A DNA stretch of 64,000 nucleotides. Source: Thaumatotibia leucotreta. Lineage: Eukaryota; Arthropoda; Insecta; Lepidoptera; Tortricidae. Both the position numbers and the translations under genes were made by a program. The notes beneath the pieces are model-generated. The model saw nothing but the letters and a program-made list of their open reading frames with translations. It searched no databases and had not been told where the DNA came from. The DNA lies in the NCBI GenBank assembly GCA_025490895.1, contig JALPQI010000536.1:1-64000 (forward strand). Reading direction: 5' to 3'. Within the stretch, counting starts at the first letter, position 1; each line of letters begins with the position of its first letter. This document shows, piece after piece, positions 56,501 to 64,000 of this stretch.

Positions 56501-59500
56501 GATGGATATTTATTAAATTCATGTTTGTGTAAGATGTCCCAAGACATTATTATGATTGCCTTTAAGACAAAATATTATTCTGTGACGTACTGACATTTCT
56601 ATTACTTCCTAGAGAATTTCACTTTTCTATTACTCCCGTTACGCATGCAAGCAATAGCGATAGTGTGATGAAAAATGTATTTACACGACCAATATTCATT
56701 TATTATTATTTATCAAGGCAATAAAGTCGTGTAAATTTTATATATTTTTGGCACTTAAACCGTAATTTTATCTTCATCACACACCGCATATCGTCATCAC
56801 ACGTACCGTATATATAAAAAGTTATACTGAGCAACTTTTAGTGTGCCCATTGTCCCATACAAAATATCGAAATCACATAGGTACCCTAACCAATAATAGG
56901 AAAGTGTTTTTTACGCGATTTCGGGGTTGAGTCCATACTAAAAGCTGCTTAGTGTGACTTATATATGAGGAGTGTCTTTTCATACGGGCCTATTTTTGTA
57001 ATCTGAGATTACATATTTCTGGGCGGAGTGGAAATAAGCTCTTTTGAAAAGACACTCCTCATTAGTGACTCATGAAACACGTTGTATAATGTATATTATC
57101 ACATCCTACCTATGTACACTCAACCAATAGGAACCATGTCAAAGTAACCTTATCAATCAGATTCTAAACATGTGTGACATTTCAAACTAGTTTTCATTTT
57201 GACATGGTTCTCGAGTGGCCTAGGCTAAGGTCTAAGGGTTCCAATGACTACTGTAGGTCGATTTGTGTAAGTGTCCCATGTTATTTATTTATCAATGAGA
57301 CTTTCGAAGCGAGCTTCGTGAGAATTCATTATGGATAAATTATAATGGTAATCATACAATAGACCTAGGCACACTATGACTATGATCTAAGAGCGTAAGA
57401 GTTATTACAATCTGGTTCACCATATCCAGGCGCGGATCCAGGACTTCGTTGAGGGGGGGGGGCACTGCCCTATGATATGATAGTTTACACTTCAAACACC
57501 ACCTAGCCATACATAAGTCCAGCGTGAGGGGGGGGCAAGTGCCCCCATTGCCCCCCCCTGGATCCGCGCCTGACCATATCTCCCATACAACTTATTTATT
57601 TATTTATTTAATCTTTATTGCACAAAAGAAAACCTTAATGTACAAAAGGCGAACTTAATGCCAAAAGGCATTCTCTACCAGTCAACCTTAAGGCAAAGCA
57701 GAGAAGTTGTGGGCGGTGCTATACAAGATTACTTACTACTTACTACTTACTATCAATGAAACTACCCTACGCCTACGACACAAATATTCTTACTAAAATA
57801 ACATATGCATGCAATACATAATATAATAGATAATATACATAAATTAATACGTAATATAAATATATATGTATATATATAAAGACTTATTATAGTTTTTATC
57901 TAATAGGTACCTAAGTTGAATTGTCTTAACTCGAGCATGAACACTCAGTATGATTTATTCTCTTACGCCGAGAATTACACATTTTTAACTGATCACATCT
58001 TAATAGGTACTTCCTCAGATTTAAATTGTTGTTTCTAAGTAGTATGAGCTAACATTGCCACAATACAAAATTGACAAACTGAGGTATTTAATCAAAAAAA
58101 TATCCTGTTAAAAGTAAATGGTACACATTCAACATTTTAAGAGCATTTTTCAAAGAGTTTGTACATTTGTATCACGTATTTGTTATTGATAAAAATTGGT
58201 GGGCTCGTAGAGTCATTGACCAGCCTACCAATTTTTATGAACATCGAAGACAGCAGATGTACCTTAAAACCTATTGAGAATTACAAACAAACAAATATAC
58301 AAACGAACACAATATTTCACTGACTGTTTAATCCCTTTTACAATCAGCGTCGAGCAGTATCGTCACACTTGCATTCTGTCATAAACATTTTTTGTTATAA
58401 AACATTGTAATAATACAAAAAACTTAAAAATGTTTTGAAAGCTTATTTTATGGTGATCAAAATGCGTAATAATACTAATAATGGTTTTGAAATGAATATC
58501 ACAATTTGTGGCATTTCTTGTAAACTTGAGATTGTCGACCGTCATCAGCACGTGGGCAATTTTTTTATTTATTTTATTTTTTATTTTATTGATTTCGGAA
58601 ACAAACAGCATACAATCATTCTTATAGTAACCAACTAAACATGCTTCACAAAACTGATAGAAAATCAATAATGTAGAAGTATCGGAATCACACATTTTGG
58701 TTTTTTATATAACAGGACAACTTTTAATGTTAGAATTAGATTTCTAAGAAACTTGTACTTCAGATGTAGGTACTATCTAGAAAAAATGTATTTTACAATT
58801 TCGCATAAAAACGCGTAAATTTAAGTATCACGAAATAAAGGCATTTGGTAAATCAGTTGACTGGTGTACTTACATCAAAATAATATAAAGGTAATAGGCC
58901 ATGCTATCATGATTTGCAACGAAAAAGCGATTGAAACAAAATAAAAAGAAATAGGAGCTAACATTCCTAGAATCGGTTGCGTGTTTTTGACGTGTTTTTT
59001 TCATACCTTTTATCACATGTGCCAATCTTTGTGCGAAAACAAAACAATATTTTTTCTCAAAATGTATCTGCCTCAAAATGTAGTCTATCACTATTAAACA
59101 AAGCATTAAAACCAGATATGAAGTTATATATTTCATATTACCTGTTAGCTTTGTTGACATCAAATCTCTTGTGACAGAATTTAAGGACCAACTAAGTAGT
59201 AAAAAAAATTGGATTTTCCATTTGTGACTTTAACGTCGTCACTTCTGATTACGACATATTTTAATATAAATTACAGTACAGTCAGCGTCAAATACATTGC
59301 AGCAGGCAATGGTACGTCATACATTTACACATAGGCATATCCCATCCATCAAGATCCCATCATCACACCCCGACTTGGTGCCATCGGGACCGTCTCGATT
59401 TGTTTCAAAGTCTGTTAAAAAAATTGTTATCGAAATCGGTTGGCGTGATATTGAATTATTCGTTCATTTGTCGTGCACATATTTAATGCTAATTTATGAC

Positions 59501-60183
59501 TTATCCCATGGATACCATTGTCAGAACTGGACCAAATCGGTACGCATCAGCTTTCAAATAAAAAAAGAATCATCAAAATCGGTTCACCCAGTCGGGAACT
59601 GTCGGGAAGTACTGAGGTTACTAACAAAAAAAAACATACAGTCGAATTGACAACCTTCTCCTTTTTTTGAAGTCGATTGAAAATGAAACCGGGTTATAGG
59701 AATTGCTATTTGTATCTCTGTCATACGTGTTGAATGAAACGAAAGCGAGTCGCCATATTTGTTATTTGTTGTGATTCGCTAGCAACAAGTGAAAATGGCG
59801 TTGGAAACAAATTGAGGAAATCTATATCTAATTGGGTACCTACACTGCCCATACTCTCTCGTTCCCAACGTGAGGCATACATGGATAACCCACAGTCAGT
59901 GGGTTGACACAAATTACCTGAAATTTCGAACGGTAATACATAAAATAAGTTTAAAAATCGCTATCAACGTTTTTGTTTAATCAAAACCTCTTTTGTTTAC
60001 AGTTCAACTTACCAATGAACTGTCCCATACCTGGCTCGGAGTTGACTCGGGAACCATTCCGCTGGGACCAGCGTCTCTTCTCTTTGGTCCTTCGATTGGC
60101 TGGCACCCCGGCTGTCGAGAGGGACTCCGGTCTCGTGCCTTCAGATACATCGCCTATTGATGCCATGTGTGAAGTTACTGGCG
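53411..60183 (+). CDS. INTS6: Integrator complex subunit 6, 5' part (exons 1-4; continues past window)
   Basis: INTS6 is a nuclear subunit of Integrator, which cleaves snRNA 3' ends and attenuates transcription at promoters. Exons 53411-53527, 53621-53698, 54354-54593 and 60003-60183 join in phase with GT/AG borders to give 205 complete residues. They form the N-terminal von Willebrand A domain. It begins with strand TIIVFLI and the MIDAS loop DTSAS (residues 9-13), followed by ESRGDRYMLLTFEEPP, AGWKEN, GLTT (86-89), TGID-YGQGR, VVITDGG (D132) and PGSELTREPFRWDQRLF. These match the animal family nearly block for block. Exon 4 ends in CEVTGG, one base into the next codon. No following exon was found by eye up to 64000, so intron 4 exceeds 3.8 kb. 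The start ATG precedes the conserved first strand directly. Confidence 0.95.
53621..53698 (+). CDS. INTS6: INTS6 exon 2
   Basis: 26 codons between acceptor TTCATAG and donor GTTAGT. It encodes SRGDRYMLLTFEEPP. The intron before it is only 93 bp. Confidence 0.94.
54354..54593 (+). CDS. INTS6: INTS6 exon 3
   Basis: 80 codons between acceptor TTTTTCAG and donor GTTAGT. It holds the MIDAS threonine (GLTTMG) and the second metal-site aspartate (VVITDGG). Confidence 0.95.
54685..54909 (+). repeat. GGCCGTGTGGTGACTGCAG repeat, copy 4 (INTS6 intron 3)
   Basis: As copy 3, ending in GAGGCCTACGGCCAGCAGTG and GGCTGATGATG, the usual RTE-like 3' end. Confidence 0.7.
55386..55581. mobile_element. MITE, CCAGTGATCGGCACCATTCC
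   Basis: Ends CCAGTGATCGGCACC / GGTGCCGATCACTGG-like (GATGCCGATCACTGG), ~30-bp arms around an AT-rich middle. No clear target duplication. Confidence 0.7.
55725..56266 (+). repeat. GGTTCCG repeat, copy 2, with internal palindrome (INTS6 intron 3)
   Basis: Diverged copy ending GTGCGACTTGCACTTGACCA. It contains the 117-bp perfect palindrome 56071-56187. Confidence 0.65.
56071..56187. repeat. Perfect 117-bp palindrome
   Basis: Arms 56071-56128 and 56130-56187 are exact inverted copies (58 bp each) around one A. The arm starts CAAAAACTATAAGAGATACT. Confidence 0.92.
56363..56495. mobile_element. MITE, GACCAAACGAGTATTCGCT family
   Basis: 133-bp near-palindrome in INTS6 intron 3. The arms contain CCCACTCTACGAAATCAAC and its complement. 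Confidence 0.75.
56965..57062. mobile_element. Small MITE, ATGAGGAGTGTCTTTTCA
   Basis: Ends ATGAGGAGTGTCTTTTCA / TGAAAAGACACTCCTCAT, 98 bp. Confidence 0.7.
57427..57572. mobile_element. hAT-type MITE with 8-bp target duplication
   Basis: Ends CAGGCGCGGATCCAGG / CCTGGATCCGCGCCTG. Flanked by ACCATATC at 57419-57426 and 57573-57580. The 8-bp duplication and CAG start fit the hAT superfamily. G-runs of 9-10 lie inside. Confidence 0.85.
57592..57709 (-). repeat. LINE/SINE 3' tail, copy 2 (INTS6 intron 3)
   Basis: Reverse complement of 6199-6310 with few differences, ending in a TTTA-repeat tail. Confidence 0.65.
57710..60002. other. Distal INTS6 intron 3, no exon seen
   Basis: AT-rich. An ACCGATTTTGATGAT-type repeat (minus) spans about 59400-59690. 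Exons 3 and 4 join in phase, so no exon is needed here. Confidence 0.55.
60003..60183 (+). CDS. INTS6: INTS6 exon 4
   Basis: 181 nt between acceptor GTTTACAG and donor GTAAGT. It encodes CPIPGSELTREPFRWDQRLF and MCEVTGG. It lies 5.4 kb after exon 3, across an intron filled with repeats. Confidence 0.94.
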
Positions 60184-60769
60184 GTAAGTGTGAATAGCAT
60201 AGTTTAGAGCAGACTTGCAAGTCATCGACAACGAGAGGATTCAGCTGACGCACCGCCGCTCCGGCGCAGACGGAGGGGAAGGAGACGAGCACTGTTCATC
60301 ATCCGTCAACTTCCCCGGTAGAGCTGTGGGCGGGGGACCCACTATCTTAGGCTCTGCACGTCTGAGGGAAGGGTTGCAGTGTTGCCAACCCACCTCAAGC
60401 GCGAGGGCATCCCCGGTATACTAGACAGTCGGGGGAGCATCGTGGTAGAATGTACACGATCCCAAGATGCTCCCCGTATCGGAAGAGAGGGCAACGTAGC
60501 AGGGGAGTTTAGTGGGTATTCTTCTCTTAGGAGTGAGCCTCACATACCATCATGGGCTCCCCTAGCCCGTGTTGATGCGTCAATAAAAAAAACTGGGACC
60601 GGCGTATGTTTTCTTTGGTCCATGGGACGTCATATTATCTATCAATTTGGTAATAAACTTATACACGTGGCCTGACCGTGCAATAGCTGGTAAACTAATA
60701 AATGTATAAAGCAGTTCTACTTAGCATTGTCGAATATTTGTCAGTTACTCATTTTTATTTTTCCGTGTA

Positions 60770-61135
60770 AAACTAGGAACTCTTATAGTTTCGCTATCTC
60801 TATCTGTCTGTCCGCAATTTACTGCTTAGCTCAGTGATCGTTAGTTCTAGAACTTTGCTATTTAGTACAGGTAGGTTATACAGTTACTCATGCCGACAAA
60901 ATGGTAGATTAAAATATAGAAAAAAAATCGAATACCTTCCATACTACAACCAATCAATATAGATAACTATAATCAAGAGTTAATATTTTCTGAGAAAACC
61001 GCTCCTGAATTTAAAAAAAATGCATGTGTAACTTTTTATCCGTGGGTCCGCAAAATATGAAAAAAAACATGAACATTATGCTTATAGAATACTTTAAAAT
61101 ATACCTTAAAATATATCGTTTACATCAAAAAATAT
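60770..61135 (+). repeat. GGTTCCG repeat, partial copy 4
   Basis: AACTCTTATAGTTTCGCTAT and TCTGTCTGTCCG, then AGTACAGGTAGGTTATACAG; lacks both ends. Confidence 0.5.
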
Positions 61136-61198
61136 AATAATGAATTTGAAGAATGTCAATTTTGCACGTCTCCGCTCCTCTCCGCCTCAGTGGAGCCG

Positions 61199-61690
61199 GA
61201 CTCTTATAGTTTCGCCATGTCCGTCTGTCCGCAGCATAGATCAGTAGCCGTCAGTACTAGAAATCTGCAATTTGGTACAGGTGTACATATTAATCATGCC
61301 AACAAAGTGGTACAATAAAAACTAGAAAAATCATTTTTTTTCGGGTACCTCCCCAATTGGTGAAGTGGGGATGATTTTTTTATTTGCTGTAATCCTATAA
61401 TGTGGGGTATCATTGAATAGGTCTCTTAAAAAGAATAAGGGTATTAACAGAAAGTTTTTTTCTAAAGTCAATATTTTCGGAGACAAACGCTCCAGAAGAA
61501 AAAAAAATTGTGTGTCCCACCTCTAACTTTTGATCCGTAAGTCCAAAAAATAAGAAAAAAATCATGAATATGCTTATAGAATGCTTTAAAATAAAACTAT
61601 TTCGAACATAATCTGCCTAACCGTTTCTGAATAACTACGGAACCCTAAACTGAGCATGACCCGACATGCTCTTGGCCGGTTTTATTTATA
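61199..61690 (+). repeat. GGTTCCG repeat, copy 3 (INTS6 intron 4)
   Basis: CTCTTATAGTTTCGCCATGT and TCCGTCTGTCCG, ending GACATGCTCTTGGCCGGTTT. A second partial copy lies just before it (60770-61135), and an end fragment at 3480-3545. Confidence 0.65.
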
Positions 61691-61917
61691 ATCATATGAA
61701 CAGAGCGAATGCATTATGATATTTATGATTGATTTTTGTCTTTACACTATCACTGAATTGTTTCTACTCAGTTCATCAGACAATTTAAAATGTGATAGTT
61801 ATACTTTTTGTTTGTATTTAATTATGCTTTTAAATTGGGTGTTTTATCTGTTATACAGCCGGGTGTAACAAGGTCAATAAAGTGCAATACTAGAATGTAA
61901 TAAGTAAAACCGTTATA

Positions 61918-62081
61918 CAGGGTGGTCCAAACCTTGACGTCAAAAATTTTTTTTTAGGTTCTTACGTCATGGGCTATCAGAATATACAAAAAATCGGCTA
62001 ACATACATGGGGTATATTCTGATAGCTCATGACGTGAGATCCCTAAAAAAAATTTTTGACGTCAAGGTTTGGACCAACCTG
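61918..62081. mobile_element. MITE, CAGGGTG family, short form
   Basis: 164 bp with ends CAGGGTGGTCCAAACCTTGA / complement (CAGGTTGG...), flanked by TA. It is the outermost part of the 29919-37246 fold-back joined end to end. Confidence 0.85.
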
Positions 62082-64000
62082 TATAACCTTTTAAAACTCC
62101 AATGAGGTAGTAGGTACCATTATGTATGTAGGTACAAATCCATTGCTACAAAAGCCTTTGATCGTAATCGTAACAATTCTAACAACACCAAATGATTAAT
62201 TTTATATCAAAACATTCAGAGACATAGATTATGCGACTTAATATTATGATAACGCATTTTAAATATTGGATAGTATACTTGTCGAGGGTTCTGTGCCGGG
62301 CAATATTGTACAATTTCAATCATACCTATGTTACGTTTTAACATGAAAGATAATTAAAAAAAAATGTTCTCATGCTTAGCCCTTACAAAATTCTGTAGCT
62401 AAAATATAAAACAAAAGTCTTTACCTCTATCATCTAAAAAATAGGTACCTACCTACATACATATAATTTCGAAGATAAGGTGTGACTTGTATGCTAGTTC
62501 CTTTACGTAGTCATTAAAATAATAGTAATATGTACTTTTGGGGAGGCACATCATACATTTAATAACTATAGTTCGCTTTTTTATTAGAATAAACATAAGC
62601 CATTTTGTCAATTTTTACCAATAAACAATCGAAAAAAATTGTTAGCGTTATTTCATTATTCACAATTTTTGCGATCAAACAGTGTGCTTATCATGAGTTG
62701 CCGCCACTTTATTAGCGCGGACTTACTTTCCATCCATCCCGCTCATACTCGCGTATTGGTGCGAGCGAGCCGGAAAGAGAGTTCGCGTTTTTAACGCTGC
62801 CTCCGCTGCTAGCGCGGAATCATAGATATATGAAAGAGAGAGATTTGTAACGAAGCGAAATCGTAATGAGTCCCGGTGTCTCCGAGGTCGGGCCTTTGCC
62901 ACGCTGTGATTGGCTAAAGCGCGGAGTGAAGCGCGGCACTAGAGAAGAGGCTACGTCGATAAATTATTATCCATAGATATTTGATAAGGCCGGAATATTA
63001 AGAAAAACATTAAAATCGATCTATCATTCAATAAGAAATAAATACAGATTAAAATATCGCATTGAACGATGTATCTAATCTTTATAAACATGTATTTGAA
63101 TATTAACAAAGCAATTTATTAACGACATTATCTTAATTGTGGCTGGGAACCAAATGAACAAATAGCTATTTAGACGGTTGTACCCTTAATAAACAAAATG
63201 TTATCTTCCGTCTCCACGATGGTCACATAAAACAATTTCAACCTTTGACAACGGTTATTGTAAGAGGCTCAAAATAATGAATATACGCGATATAATCTAT
63301 TTATATTGTTTTACCTTTATAAAGATAAGATATTGATACAAAGGTCAAAATATGAAAGAAAAATTGAATAAATAATCAAATACCTTAACAATTTATCGAC
63401 CCTATTTGTCATCGGCACGGTCAGTCGCACCTCTAGTTCGCGGCCTGCTCGCAGCGGCCGTACCAAGAAATGACAGTACGGTTGTCAATATCGCTAGCAA
63501 TTCGATACATTGCACGGTCGCTTACCAAATTGTGACTTGCTTGCTATTCTAAGCCGTCAATGTAAAACGCACATACAATTTGTCACTGAATAGTTCAACC
63601 AATTGGTACGCCCAAGTAAAATCATTATGACGTTTATGTCAGCGGTTTGTTGTTATATATTATTTGTAAAAATACGTGGTTTTGTCAACTAATAACTAAA
63701 AAAATCAATAGTTACATGTGGTACGTGACTCAATAGTCCTTGAAATGTTTATTTACACTCCTATTTTTACAAGAAATAACGGCACAATTCGGCATTTTGC
63801 GGATATGTCCGAGCTCATTCTGTAGTCGCGGGTAAGTTGCGACTGGCTCATAGGGCGCGCATCTGTCACACTATAAAGGCCAATGGGCCATAACGCTGCG
63901 ACATGTTCCATGCCTCCGTTAGCTATCTATACTGATCTGTGCGCGGAATACTCTTATGGTACGGCTAACGTTACCGGACTCTTAAATGTCTACTGAATAC
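62082..64000. other. INTS6 intron 4, with CG-richer patches
   Basis: No INTS6 exon 5 seen. 62700-62960 and 63415-63500 are relatively CG-rich, and 62910-62920 and 63880-63886 hold CCAAT-like motifs (ATTGGCT, CCAATGG). They could be regulatory or old repeats. Confidence 0.4.

Overview
This is a eukaryotic window, almost certainly from a moth or butterfly (Lepidoptera). The evidence is AT-rich, intron-containing host genes, a tRNA-derived SINE with a known lepidopteran look, Kabuki/CsRn1-type and Dong/R4-type retroelements, RTE-type LINE tails, and a very dense load of short inverted-repeat elements (MITEs) and fold-backs. I see no bacterial operons, CRISPR array or canonical RNA gene.

Two host genes are supported with full splice-site models. 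Snurportin-1 lies on the minus strand (start 50606, stop 45119, eight exons, 416 residues predicted). Integrator complex subunit 6 lies on the plus strand (start 53411; four exons are present and the rest lies beyond the right edge). They are divergent, 2.8 kb apart. Both families act in spliceosomal snRNA biogenesis: Integrator cleaves nascent snRNA 3' ends, and snurportin imports the m3G-capped snRNPs.

The left 45 kb has no host gene that I can recognise and is a nest of transposable elements. In order: MITEs and LINE tails (1-6.6 kb); a 5'-truncated Dong/R4-like LINE inserted in a TAA-rich tail and lacking its YxDD catalytic box (6.6-9.4 kb); two SINEs and an RTE 3' fragment with a 12-bp target duplication (11.2-12.9 kb); a ~660-bp fold-back (16.2-16.8 kb); a GC-rich 62-bp minisatellite of about 14-15 units abutting another RTE fragment (17.3-18.7 kb); a MITE-interrupted SINE (21.5-21.9 kb); a pogo-like remnant with a zinc-finger tail (25.5-26.9 kb); a Tigger-like remnant with a nested MITE (28.2-29.0 kb); a 6236-bp Ty3/gypsy element of CsRn1/Kabuki type with apparently identical LTRs, inserted in one arm of a fold-back (29.9-37.2 kb); more fold-backs (37.3-40.2 kb); and a 4.6-kb element with ~440-bp terminal inverted repeats (40.3-44.9 kb).

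The right part (45-64 kb) is the two genes, whose introns and spacer hold further SINE, LINE, MITE and 'GGTTCCG' repeat copies. These include a hAT-type MITE with an 8-bp duplication and a 117-bp perfect palindrome. Exon models, protein matches and repeat families were read by eye; family assignments rest on remembered family features, not on a search.
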